DNA of 44,779 nucleotides from an uncultured Succinivibrionaceae bacterium. Lineage in GTDB: Bacteria > Pseudomonadota > Gammaproteobacteria > Enterobacterales > Succinivibrionaceae. The notes below the pieces were generated by a model, which searched no databases, had not been told where the DNA came from, and saw only the letters and a program-made list of their open reading frames with translations. Positions 17,810 to 26,800 of the stretch are shown here, piece after piece. Where the stretch lies: contig UQCV01000010.1 of NCBI GenBank assembly GCA_900539665.1, forward strand, positions 1 through 44,779, in the 5' to 3' direction. The position numbers and the translations under genes were made by a program. Each line of letters begins with the position of its first letter. Position 1 is the stretch's first letter.

Positions 17810-17845
17810 GCACTAGTTCAAGTACTAGTTTTAGCACTAGTGCTA
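17810..17845. repeat. Three 12-bp repeats containing ACTAGT
   Basis: Three head-to-tail 12-nt units (17810-17821, 17822-17833, 17834-17845), each with xNACTAGT. The last overlaps a perfect 12-nt palindrome AGCACTAGTGCT (17833-17844). They start 39 bp after the kleisin stop. Palindromic pairs between units could form a hairpin; function unknown. Confidence 0.6.
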
Positions 17846-18021
17846 CACTTTCCTCTCGCTTTGTTTGGGCTGTGTTTTGAATTTGTTTCGCTTAACGAAC
17901 ATTTCTAAATCACTGAATTTAAATACTCTTGCAGAAGCAGGAACTTAGAGTTCTTGATTTTATATTTAATACGAAAGCTCATACTTAGAGGTATAGGCTA
18001 TATCACACCAACGCAGTACCA

Positions 18022-18099
18022 TGACTGCTCCCATAGGCAGGTCCGTGGGGTTCTGATTGAGAAGTGTAGCTTGTAATCGAACACCATTTTCAGGCTTGG
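18022..18099 (-). repeat. Truncated, decayed copy of the 157-bp hairpin repeat
   Basis: TGACTGCTCCCATAGGCAGG and the following ~55 bases match the start of the repeat at 35791 and 40687 with several changes, then the match stops at about 18099. The hairpin is spoiled (CCCATAGGCAGGTCCGTGGG), so this is an older remnant. It lies in the 480-bp gap between the kleisin gene and the CpoB-like gene; the rest of that gap shows nothing else I can support. Confidence 0.75.
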
Positions 18100-18256
18100 T
18101 AGAAAAAAAGAAAAAATGCGGTTATGGTTATATTGAGGAGTATGAGACAACTTACAAATATTGATAGTATGTCAAAAACTAACTCTACACAAAGCGTGTT
18201 ATTATTAGTGAGTTTTGGGTGCTATAAGCAAAAATAGGTATAGAGGAAAATCAGAA

Positions 18257-19099
18257 ATGAAGAAATTAGTCCTTTGTATAATTCTAAGTGGTCTTTGTAT
18301 GACTAACTCATACGCTTCTGATAGCGACTATATAAATTGGCTTCGTCAGGAGCTTAACGACCGCAATGCTGCAATCCTTAAGATGCAAAATACGATCAGC
18401 CGGCAAGACCAGGCTATTCGTAATCTCGAAGGCCAACTGTCCGGACTAGAAATGCTGTTTGATGCCGTTTTGGATTCAAATTATAGTGAAAATCAAATGA
18501 ATTTACATGTGCAACAAGAGTTATGCCAGTATCGTGCGCCCCTTAACACAAGGGAAAAGGTATTATGTACAGAACTAGATTCTATACTAGGAGAGCTTGA
18601 GAGAAAGGTACTTGATGCGCCTAACGAAGTTCAGATTTTATATATGGATGCAATGAGAAAGAAGGTTGCAGGGAATTTTAAAGAAGCCTTAGTGGATTTT
18701 CAGGAGTTGATAACTAAGCATAACGATTCGGCTTTAACTCCTTACGCCTATTACGAAATGGGGGAAATCTATTACAGGATGGGGAAGTATGGGCCAATGA
18801 AGGATAAAGAAAAGAATTATGCTAAGGCCAAAGAAAACTTCTTAAGCGCTTTAAGCGTTACTAAGTTTAAAGATTCATATGTGCGGGCCAATTTTAATTA
18901 TAGACTAGGTCAAATTTCTTTAGAGCAAAAAGATCCAGTACGTGCTAAGAAGTACTTTACGCTCGTAGCACAACATTATCCGCAAGATATTTCCGCGTTA
19001 GAGACTTCCGCAATGGCGAAATTAGCGCTAATTGCCAAATTAAAACTAGAAATAATTAAGTCCAAAAGTTTCCCACATAGGAAACACACAAAAAACTAG
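18257..19099 (+). CDS. CpoB/YbgF-like periplasmic TPR protein
   Basis: A 280-residue secreted protein. A Sec signal peptide (KKLVLCIILSGLCMTNSYA) is cut after about residue 19. Residues about 25-65 form a coiled coil (trimerisation part of YbgF), and from about 125 on there are three TPR-like repeats (YMDAMRKKVAGNFKEALVDFQEL, PYAYYEMGEIYYRMGKY, ANFNYRLGQISLEQKDPVRAKKYF), the second extended by a loop. This is the CpoB architecture, which coordinates peptidoglycan synthesis with the Tol system during division. It differs from the housekeeping gene by being alone, without tolB or pal, so it may be a paralogue. Start chosen at 18257 because the signal peptide begins there and GAGGA precedes it. 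Confidence 0.7.
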   Translation: MKKLVLCIILSGLCMTNSYASDSDYINWLRQELNDRNAAILKMQNTISRQDQAIRNLEGQLSGLEMLFDAVLDSNYSENQMNLHVQQELCQYRAPLNTREKVLCTELDSILGELERKVLDAPNEVQILYMDAMRKKVAGNFKEALVDFQELITKHNDSALTPYAYYEMGEIYYRMGKYGPMKDKEKNYAKAKENFLSALSVTKFKDSYVRANFNYRLGQISLEQKDPVRAKKYFTLVAQHYPQDISALETSAMAKLALIAKLKLEIIKSKSFPHRKHTKN

Positions 19100-19209
19100 T
19101 ACCTAAGCGGTCTAGACGTTCTTTAAAAACATGTATTGATTTTGAAAGGAAATTTTGTGAAGAAAATTTCGAGAGAGTCAAAACGCTAAAACCCTTTAAA
19201 TATAAGGAT

Positions 19210-19238
19210 TTGACCGTGTTAATGTGGTACAGTATAAG
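19210..19238 (+). promoter_or_regulatory. Sigma-70-type promoter
   Basis: TTGACC (19210-19215), 17-bp spacer, TATAAG (19233-19238), 42 bp before the ATG at 19280. It would drive the interrupted short frame and the transposase remnant behind it. Confidence 0.6.
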
Positions 19239-19279
19239 GTATAAAATAAACAATTAAACCGCAAAAATACGGATACCTT

Positions 19280-19390
19280 ATGACACTCGAAAATACCTCA
19301 TATTTGGAAGATTATCAATATCCAGAACCGCCACATATTTCTCTATTAAATTTGCAAGTAAATCAGCAAAACCATTCTAATTATCTGTCA
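19280..19390 (+). pseudogene. Start of an interrupted gene
   Basis: An ATG behind a good promoter begins MTLENTSYLEDYQYPEPP and runs about 36 residues before the composition changes abruptly near 19385, where GC-richer transposase sequence begins in another frame. It is either the head of a host gene cut by the insertion or the element's own N-terminus with the middle deleted. The product is not recognised. Confidence 0.4.
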
Positions 19391-20121
19391 ATAGTGTTCC
19401 CCTTTCTTTTTCGTCCACGTTCCTGCGGAATGTCCTGTACTTCTTTTCCTCTGGCGAGCGGAACTCCACCCTTATTGTGAAGCATCACCTCCTCGACTTT
19501 ACCGGAATTCTCAAGGGTGATGACCAGATCACGTTCCGGAAAGAGAAATCCGAATACCAGGGGCGGACCAAGTGGCTTTACGCGTTCCGGGATGCCCGGA
19601 AGGCAGCTAAGGAGGAACACGACTGGCTCACCTATGCAAAGAAGACCGGGAATTACAAGCTCGATGTTCTCCGCAAGAAGCAGCGGGTATTCGGTACAGT
19701 TGTCCTCGAATGCGATCTGGATCTCGATCCGGAGATTGCGTACAAGGCGTATTCCAAGCATTGGGAGTTCGAAGTATTCATGCGGTTCTACAAGACCGTA
19801 TGTGAATTCAATGACACCCGCGAGCATGACGATTATTAGGTAATTGGTAGCGAGTTCTGCGATTTCTTGGCATCGCTGCTGACATGCCGTCTGATCAACA
19901 AATTTGATTCTGTTCATCTGCTTTATGACATGAACTACAAGAAGATCATGGGCATCCTGAACAGAGCTAAAAAGGTAAGTACTGTTCAGAACGACTGGCA
20001 ACTTGTCAGAATCAATATCGCTTATACAGCAGTTCTTCAGAACTTAGGCCTCCTTCCCAAGCCAGAGGAGCCGCCGAAAAAGAAGCGCGGGAGACCGAGA
20101 AAAAAATTCCGTATAGTCTAA
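19385..20121 (+). pseudogene. Broken IS4/IS1634-type transposase (C-terminal part)
   Basis: The frame can be read from about 19385 to 20121 and contains KHHLLDFTGILKGDDQITF, FGTVVLECDL and then YSKHWEFEVFMRFYK, the Y-x(2)-R/H-(W)-x(2)-E-x(5)-K-like (YREK) signature of the IS4 superfamily including the third catalytic acid. It ends in a basic KKKRGRPRKK tail. The N-terminal part with the first two catalytic aspartates is missing and a TAG at 19837-19839 interrupts it in frame (HDDY*VIGSEF). Codons are much GC-richer than the neighbours, indicating recent transfer from another host. Confidence 0.75.
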
Positions 20122-20265
20122 CTGATTGGGAAAGTATTACTTAATATATAGCACTACTGCCATGTTAGAATTCAAAATTTTCTAGTAAAAAAAGTACAAA
20201 TCATAGCCTAAACATGATAAGATAAAACAAAAAAAACGTTTTATCTTACGTTAGAGAGGGTACAT

Positions 20266-21447
20266 ATGAAAATTTTATCTATAAAAATAGGAAGCAATTT
20301 CTTATTTCCTGATGGATTTTTTATCGATTTTAAAAATTCTGATCGAGTTAGAAAAGGTTCAGAACGCCATGACAATTATAAAAGTGCTCATAAGCTAAAA
20401 ACAGGAGTTTATAATCAAGTCTTATTGTCTTTGGTGGGATTAAATGCCACTGGCAAAACCACTGTTTTGCAAATTATTTCCTTTGTCGCAAACCTTGCAA
20501 TACTACAGCGTTCTTTAGAAAGTGCAACTTACATACTAAATAAGCTACACGTTTCCAAGGAAAAACCTTTAAATATACAGGTTGAGCTATTAGAAAACAA
20601 CAAAGTCTATTATTTAGATTCTCTAATTGTTGAAGATAAGGGTATGTTCGTTTTTGCTGATGAAACACTTTATGAAATACCACTTTCTCAATATAAGAGT
20701 AATTGCGAAAAGGGGAATTTTAACGTTCTAAAAAAACGCTCAGATGAAATTAATAATATCTATTTAAAAAGTGACGAAAGCATTATCAAATCAATTTCAT
20801 TAAAAAAAGGAGTGTTCATTTTCAATCGAGATTTAGTGAACTTCAACTATCCAAGATGGTTAGGTGAACCTCCTGTTGAAATTATAAAATTATTTGACCC
20901 TAGTATAAAAAAATTGGTAATAGAAAGTTCTGATGATTGTTCTATTAGTTCAGCTAAAGCATCAATTCGATTTGAACGCAGTAGTGAATCAAATGAAAAT
21001 AGTGTGATGTCACTTGAAAATGTAGTTTCATCCGGAACGATAAAAGGATTAACAATCTTTCCTTGGTTAGTCGCAGCTTTGTCAGCCGGAGGCTATGTTG
21101 TAATTGATGAAATTGAAAATCATTTAAACAAAAAACTTATTACCTTTATTTTTGACTTGTTCACTGATGAAAAAACAAATCCGAAAGGTGCTTGCTTAAT
21201 ATTTTCAACTCATTATCCAGAATTGTTAGACTACATGACGAGGAAGGATAACATTTACATTTCATTACGAGATAGGGGTGAATGTTTACGTGTACAAAGG
21301 CTCTCGGATTCTGACAAAGTAACAAGGAATGATATTTTAAAAAGTAAAATTCTGCTGCTAAATATTATAAATGGAACCGCCCCGAAGTATTCAATTTTAA
21401 AGAATGCCAAAGATAAGGTAATTGATTTACTTGGTAGTGGGGAATAA
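20266..21447 (+). CDS. AAA-family (ABC-type) ATPase of a two-gene defence-like system
   Basis: A 393-residue ATPase of the AAA_15/AAA_21 type. Walker A GLNATGKT (58-65), a signature-like VVSSGTIKGLTIFPWLVAAL (about 252-271), Walker B GYVVIDEIENH with D281-E282, and H-loop IFSTHYPELL are all visible. The ATG has an AGAGG site. The next gene starts 3 bp after its stop and encodes a TOPRIM-like protein, an arrangement seen in AbiL, RloA-RloB and PARIS-type abortive infection pairs in which the ATPase senses infection and releases a toxic partner. Very AT-rich, unlike the transposase remnant before it. Which named system it belongs to is undecided. Confidence 0.75.
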   Translation: MKILSIKIGSNFLFPDGFFIDFKNSDRVRKGSERHDNYKSAHKLKTGVYNQVLLSLVGLNATGKTTVLQIISFVANLAILQRSLESATYILNKLHVSKEKPLNIQVELLENNKVYYLDSLIVEDKGMFVFADETLYEIPLSQYKSNCEKGNFNVLKKRSDEINNIYLKSDESIIKSISLKKGVFIFNRDLVNFNYPRWLGEPPVEIIKLFDPSIKKLVIESSDDCSISSAKASIRFERSSESNENSVMSLENVVSSGTIKGLTIFPWLVAALSAGGYVVIDEIENHLNKKLITFIFDLFTDEKTNPKGACLIFSTHYPELLDYMTRKDNIYISLRDRGECLRVQRLSDSDKVTRNDILKSKILLLNIINGTAPKYSILKNAKDKVIDLLGSGE

Positions 21448-21450
21448 AAA

Positions 21451-22038
21451 TTGGATAATTGCTTTAGTAAATATGATTTCTTTTTCATTGTCTGTGAAGG
21501 AACAAGTGAATCGAATATAATAAATTGGTTAGAGCGAGAAAATCATTTTTTTACAGATGTCTCCAATCTCAATTTTAAATATCTTGTTTCTGGTAGAAGA
21601 GAATGTGGTAAACTTTCGTTAGTTGAGGAAATTTCATCAACAGACACTGAAAACAAGGTCGCTATTTTGTATGTTCATGATAGTAAAAATGAAGAGCTTT
21701 TTGGTAAAAAAAGTAAAGCGTATAGGTTTATAAAGAGATTTGGTTTGAACATTCCTGTTATCAACGTCTTAACCCATCCAGAAATAGAAATTTTACTCAT
21801 TTTGAAAGAACCAAAATTAAAGCAAAAATGGATGGGAAAAAAGCTAAAGCACAAACCGAGTGAATTATGTTCCGAGTTTTATAAAACAGATGTTAAAAGA
21901 GAAAACTTTTTTATCGAACAATTTTCAAGTTTAAATGAATTTATTTCAATTTGTAAACAATATAAAGAACAATCAAAATTGCCTAATAAAGAAGATACTG
22001 TAGTTTTATACGATATAATTAACGCAAATACTAGGTGA
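21451..22038 (+). CDS. TOPRIM/RloB-like effector partner of the AAA ATPase
   Basis: A 195-residue protein from a TTG start 3 bp after the ATPase stop (GGGGAA upstream). FFIVCEGTSESNIINWL has the TOPRIM glutamate (E16) after a first strand, AILYVHDSKNEE has the acidic residue (D77) at the end of another strand, and THPEIEILLILKE, then a KPSELC segment, follow. The pattern resembles RloB/AbiLii-type and related uncharacterised TOPRIM-like partners, but the FElW-like motif of RloB is replaced by HPEIEILL, so it may be a separate branch. By context it is the nuclease or toxin of the pair, probably held by the ATPase. Confidence 0.6.
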   Translation: MDNCFSKYDFFFIVCEGTSESNIINWLERENHFFTDVSNLNFKYLVSGRRECGKLSLVEEISSTDTENKVAILYVHDSKNEELFGKKSKAYRFIKRFGLNIPVINVLTHPEIEILLILKEPKLKQKWMGKKLKHKPSELCSEFYKTDVKRENFFIEQFSSLNEFISICKQYKEQSKLPNKEDTVVLYDIINANTR

Positions 22039-22047
22039 TGCTTATTT

Positions 22048-22076
22048 AAATACTAAGGTACTTTGGTATTTATCTA
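22048..22076 (+). terminator. Hairpin after the AAA-TOPRIM pair
   Basis: AAATAC (22048-22053) with GTATTT (22066-22071), plus internal AAG/CTT pairing, 10 bp after the stop, followed by a short ATCTAATTT tail. Confidence 0.45.
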
Positions 22077-22560
22077 ATTTCGCATACTGAAGAAACTTGT
22101 AAGTCATATAACTTCTTTGTAAGTTAAAATTATTGAAACATTTTGTATTTTCAATGTAATAACTTGCTTAGCAAGGGTATGAGTTTTGCGGTGAACGATT
22201 TAATAATATTTTGAAAAAATTACACATGACTTACGAATCCTAATTGCTTCCTGTTACTTTCTGAAGAGACAGATAAAGTATTCGGAAACATTTAACACTG
22301 GCTTTTGATAACTGAAGTCTCGCGCTAAAACGCCCTACGTTAATGAATAATATTGTACAATTCATCCTCACAAAACTCACATCTATAGTCCAATTAAGTA
22401 ATAAACAACGAGACAATCTAGAATGGTGAAGATAGGGTATTTTTTTAGTTTTCTTTTTACTTCCCCTCACCGTGAAATCATTTTTTTAGCCTTTATGACC
22501 TGCCCGCCACACCTTTAAAAATGAACCTTTAGAATTTTTTAAAAAAATTTTATTTTGCAT
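22077..22560. other. Gene-free AT-rich gap
   Basis: About 480 bp with no supported gene, RNA or repeat on either strand. The following ~160 bp form the leader of the small membrane protein gene. Confidence 0.5.
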
Positions 22561-22571
22561 TTGCATTTGAA

Positions 22572-22592
22572 ATCATACTGCTGTAGTATGAT
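22572..22592 (+). promoter_or_regulatory. Operator-like inverted repeat
   Basis: ATCATACT (22572-22579) and AGTATGAT (22585-22592) are perfect inverted repeats separated by 5 bp, preceded by a TTTGCATTTGCATTTG direct repeat. The site is about 135 bp upstream of the membrane-protein start and could bind a dimeric regulator. Confidence 0.5.
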
Positions 22593-22726
22593 TAACAAAT
22601 CCTAGCATTACGGTATGAGATAAAAGCAGTCTCTTAACCGATTGCTACAGTAAATCCCTAAAAATCAGAGATTACCAAATCAGACAATAATCCTTAAAAA
22701 TTACAAGAAAGGAAAAGGAGTTTATT

Positions 22727-23143
22727 ATGGCCTGTGTCTTAGTTCCAGCAGCAGAAGCAGTTATCGTTTCATTAGCCGTTATTTCATTAAAAGTTTATGC
22801 TCACTATCACAAAAAAAACGCATCAAATCTTGAGGCCAGCAAAGTTAGTGCTTTAGTGCACCATTTGAGCCAGTTAAGTGGAATGCTTTGGGGTGGTAGC
22901 GCCCTTTTGGCCTTGGAACATATATGGCACGGCGAAATTGTTCCGTTCTACCCATTCCTAACAGCCGCTAATAATCCTGAAGATACTCAAGCCATGCTTC
23001 ACGAAATGGCAGTAAGCGGAACGGCGATGGCTTTAGTGGTAACTTTAGCTTGGGCGGGTAAGTTAGTTATCCAAAAGCTCATCAAACATTACCAGAAATC
23101 ACAACTTGTTAATCAAGTTAATTTAGCTAAAGAGCGCGTTTAG
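22727..23143 (+). CDS. Small three-helix membrane protein of unknown function
   Basis: A 138-residue protein with three hydrophobic helices (about 5-25, 50-66, 97-117). Between helices 2 and 3 is LEHIWHGEIVPFYPFLTAA, with conserved-looking His/Glu/Trp residues that could bind a metal or a quinone, and an acidic MLHEMAVSGTAM follows. The N-terminus MACVLVPAAEAVIV is familiar from hypothetical proteins of gut anaerobes, without a known function. Excellent AAGGAG site. The next gene encodes a shorter protein with the same layout, so the two probably form a hetero-oligomer. Confidence 0.7.
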   Translation: MACVLVPAAEAVIVSLAVISLKVYAHYHKKNASNLEASKVSALVHHLSQLSGMLWGGSALLALEHIWHGEIVPFYPFLTAANNPEDTQAMLHEMAVSGTAMALVVTLAWAGKLVIQKLIKHYQKSQLVNQVNLAKERV

Positions 23144-23359
23144 TTTAATCGCTTTGTTGATTGCTATTGGCTGTTATTTGCTATTAAAGCGAATATATGC
23201 CCCCTATTTTTAAATTTATGACCCCAAACTTACGTTAAACCTAGGCATAGATATAGGGTCCTTCTGTTTGCCTTAAATTTAAGCTTAACCAAAACTCATG
23301 TTTAAACTAGCTTAACTTAATGTTACTTAAGTGAGTTTTTGGGGATTAAGGAAAAAAGT

Positions 23360-23662
23360 ATGTTACTTCTCATCGCTTTTATCGCGTCGGTATTAAGTTC
23401 TTTGGTATACTTGGTGAATACCAAGGCTAAGCGTCAACAATATCATTTAGGAGCTCTAAGTGTAATTTTTTTGAGTGCAACTTTGATGTGGTCCGTTGAT
23501 GCTGTAGTGTTAGTAGTAGAAGAAGGCTGGCGCGCACTCTTCTTCCCTGATGTAGCTTCAGTAGTTGATGACGTTTTACTTGGTGCCAACGTAATTCTCT
23601 TGGCCCTTCTTTTATGGTTTGGGGTAAATCTTAAGGCTCGCTTATTTGCGCTTAAAGCTTAA
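23360..23662 (+). CDS. Second small three-helix membrane protein, related to the preceding one
   Basis: A 100-residue protein from the ATG at 23360 (AAGGA upstream; the frame is open seven codons earlier but without a start signal). Helices lie at about 3-18, 29-47 and 74-92. The central HLGALSVIFLSATLMWSVDAVVLVVEEGW aligns by eye with HLSQLSGMLWGGSALLALEHIWHGE of the upstream protein, and both have an FP/YP then an acidic LL/ML segment before helix 3. The genes are 217 bp apart on the same strand. Function unknown; a paired inner-membrane complex is inferred. Confidence 0.65.
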   Translation: MLLLIAFIASVLSSLVYLVNTKAKRQQYHLGALSVIFLSATLMWSVDAVVLVVEEGWRALFFPDVASVVDDVLLGANVILLALLLWFGVNLKARLFALKA

Positions 23663-23734
23663 AAGCTTAGGTAATTTTTAAAGCTAAAGGTAGAGCGCAC
23701 AAAAAATAATTCACGCTTACAAAAGTAATAAGCA

Positions 23735-23777
23735 AAAGCCTGGCCTCATTCGTTTTTGGGTGAAGATGCCAGGCTTT
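23735..23777. terminator. Bidirectional terminator between convergent genes
   Basis: AAAGCCTGGC (23735-23744) pairs perfectly with GCCAGGCTTT (23768-23777) around a 23-nt loop; AAATTTTT follows on the plus strand and TGCTTATT on the minus strand. It serves the membrane-protein genes and the autotransporter. Confidence 0.75.
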
Positions 23778-23803
23778 AAATTTTTACGTCGCTTTAGGTA
23801 ATT

Positions 23804-26800
23804 TTAAGTTTTGGTAACTCTAAGTTTTAAGGTTCTAAAATCTACTTCATTTTCGGTGCCAAATTCATGGTAGAAAGTGCCACCAACTTCAGCTTTGATT
23901 GTGAGATCGTCTTTGGCTTTTGGTTTAAAAGTCTTACTTGCCTTTAAGCCCACATTAGCGCGGCTATATGTAAAATCGTTAGATTTTAACCATAAATTGA
24001 GGTGATCGCCCTTTTCTGAAAACTCTTCATTCATGCTATACGCAAGATCAAAACCTATGGATGGAGTGATGATGTAGTCAGCATCATTACGATAGGCAAA
24101 ATTTAAATTAAGACTACCCACCCCTGAAAATGTGTAGTATTTAGCGTGGTAATTGCGTTCATAAATAGTGCCTTTAAGGCCGGCATTACGTTCCGTATTA
24201 AAGCGATCAAACGCCCCGAGAAGATGACCATCTAAATATAAACTATGGTCCGCATCCGTAAACCACAAGCCATTTTTACCGGCAAGGTTAATTTTAGCGC
24301 CCAGGCCGGCAAAAAGCCCGATCCCTGATGCTTTAAATGAACTTGCGTCGCCATGGTCTTTGAAGCGCATCTGGCTATAGCCGAAATAAGGTTTTAAAGT
24401 AAAGCCGCCCCAATTTTTATTAACCCCAAGGACAAACTCTGTGTCTGACATATGAAAAGAGTTGTAGTTACTTCTAGCATCTTGTTCGCGGTAATTCCCA
24501 AATACTTTACCAAAAGCTCCATCCGCAAGCTCTAAGTCACGGAGTTGATAAACCGTGCCTAAATGCTTTTCTAGGTTTGCCTTGTTAAGCATGAGATAAT
24601 TAGTTGGGACTAAGGAGTCAGCCATGATTTTTAAAACATTAAGGTCTTCCTCAAAGATTAAATTAGTGAGTAATTCTTGCGTTTTTAAGCCGTAGAGTTC
24701 GGGATTTCTTACAGCCCGGTCTAGAATTGAGGCGTAGGTTTTGGTGTTACCACTAAAATTACGGGCAAAGCCATTCGTAGGACGACTTAAAATCACTGTG
24801 CCATCGAGAGTGTCTGGATTAAGTGTATAGGAAATATCAAGCCCCGGCACCGTTACTAGTTCTAAATTAGAGACATCAACAACGCCACTTGCGGAAGTAA
24901 TACCATTGCCTAAAGTAATGATGTCACTAAAGTTCCATTTAAGCCCGCCGTTGGTGAGGGCTTTACTTTTAGCACTTAAAGAAAAACTCTTAGTTTGTTT
25001 AAACAACAAGCGGCCTAAAGCAAACTTACCGCTATAACCGTAGAGGTCATCAACCCTAAGAATTAAATTACTCACATGGTTTTCATTAAAGTTAAAGACT
25101 AAGGTCCCGGCCCTACTATCAAGGCTGCCTTCAATTTCGACCTGTGCTACTTGATTGTTACCAAGATAAATCGTACCTAGATTTTTAAAGCTACCAGTTT
25201 GATAGTTCGTTAAAATTGCTGGAGGTACGACATAAATACCTGAGTTATCGTTAAGGATCATGGTGGCATCGGCAGCAACTAAAGCGTTGTAGACATTAGC
25301 GCGGCCACTATAAGTAAGTTCGCCCCCAAAAACATTAAAGTTTATGTTGGTATCATAGTAACGATTAGGGTCATTAAAGTCGCGGTTAATGTTCCCTTCA
25401 AAATAGCCTTTAAAGTTATGGTCTACTTCAAGTCCCGGGCCTAGGCTAACGCCCATGGCATTTACAAGCTCGCCTGCTTGATTCGCGGCCGTCTTAAGTT
25501 TGTTAGCTTCATTTACGGAAGATGCAACCGTGTTTGAAAGATTTGCTAAAGAGTCGGCGCCTAATTCATGAGTTCTAGCCTTAACGCCGAAGTTTAAGTC
25601 GGTATAGAGCTTCCCCTTGGCGTTTTTGATTCGTTCTTGTCGCGCTAAATTTGGACGCTCACCGGGTTTTATATCCCCCAATATGGCAGCGGTGCCACTT
25701 AAGTTGATATTTTCAAGTAGCTCGCCAGGAGCTACATCAATAGCTGCATACTTCCCGGATATGATACCTGTAAGGTTAATGTTTTTAACCGTTGACCCTT
25801 GGTGATCGGCTGAAGTTTGTTTCATTAAAGCCCAGTTAAGAGGATGAGTTGCAATAAAATCATTAGTATAATTTGGGGTAAAGTATGGACTTAAACCCGA
25901 ACCACGGACATAAATCCCAACGCCCTGACCGCCACTTGCGATAAGAGTGCCGTCGATGTTTATATTATGCCCGTGGCCATAATCTACGACTATGCCATAG
26001 CCATATTCACCGTTGCCGGTAATCAAAGCGTTTTTATCGAGAATAAAAGTGTCATTAACGCCTGAAATCCTAACCCCGACGGCCATCTGTCCGGTTTGGT
26101 AGAGACTGCTTTGTTCTCTTAAGGTAAAGTTGTGTTTTAAAACATGGACTCCAGTAGATATAGAATTAGCGTTAGGACTTGTGAAGCTACCGAAATTATT
26201 GGTGCTAACCACGGAGTTTAAAACCGTATTGTCATCAAAAGTCTGCCCAATATAAGATTTACGGTTAATGTTTTCGCCAATATCTTGTAACACCGCTAAG
26301 TCAAGTTCAGTTAAAGCGCCGACGCCATAGTAACTAGGTCTTAACAACTGATGCATATTATCAAAATGCCCTAATGCTTCGGTGTCTGTTATGCTGTAAG
26401 TGCCATCTTGGCTTTGGGTAGCCCCAAAGAGCTTTAGACCTTGATTTTTGGTTAATTTGTCAACTTCGGTCCCATGAAAAGTCGGTGCTTGGTCATTTTG
26501 ATTAGTTGAAATCACAAAGACACTAGTATCGTTCGCATAAGCCTTAGGGGCATCAGTGAAGATAATTTTAGCGTAAGCTTTAGTAGTAGCGTTCCCATCA
26601 GGAGTTAAGCCGGTACTTTCAGCCCGGAGGTAATTACCATTACTGTCTTTAAGATGTTGGTTAAACGCAGAATCTGTAAGATATTGCTCGCCGTTATAGG
26701 TCACGATTTCTTGCTTAACCCCAAGGTCTTCAAAACTCTTATGTAGTAGATACCACATGTAATCGTTCGTTAAATGACGTACATCCCCTTCGACAGTTGA

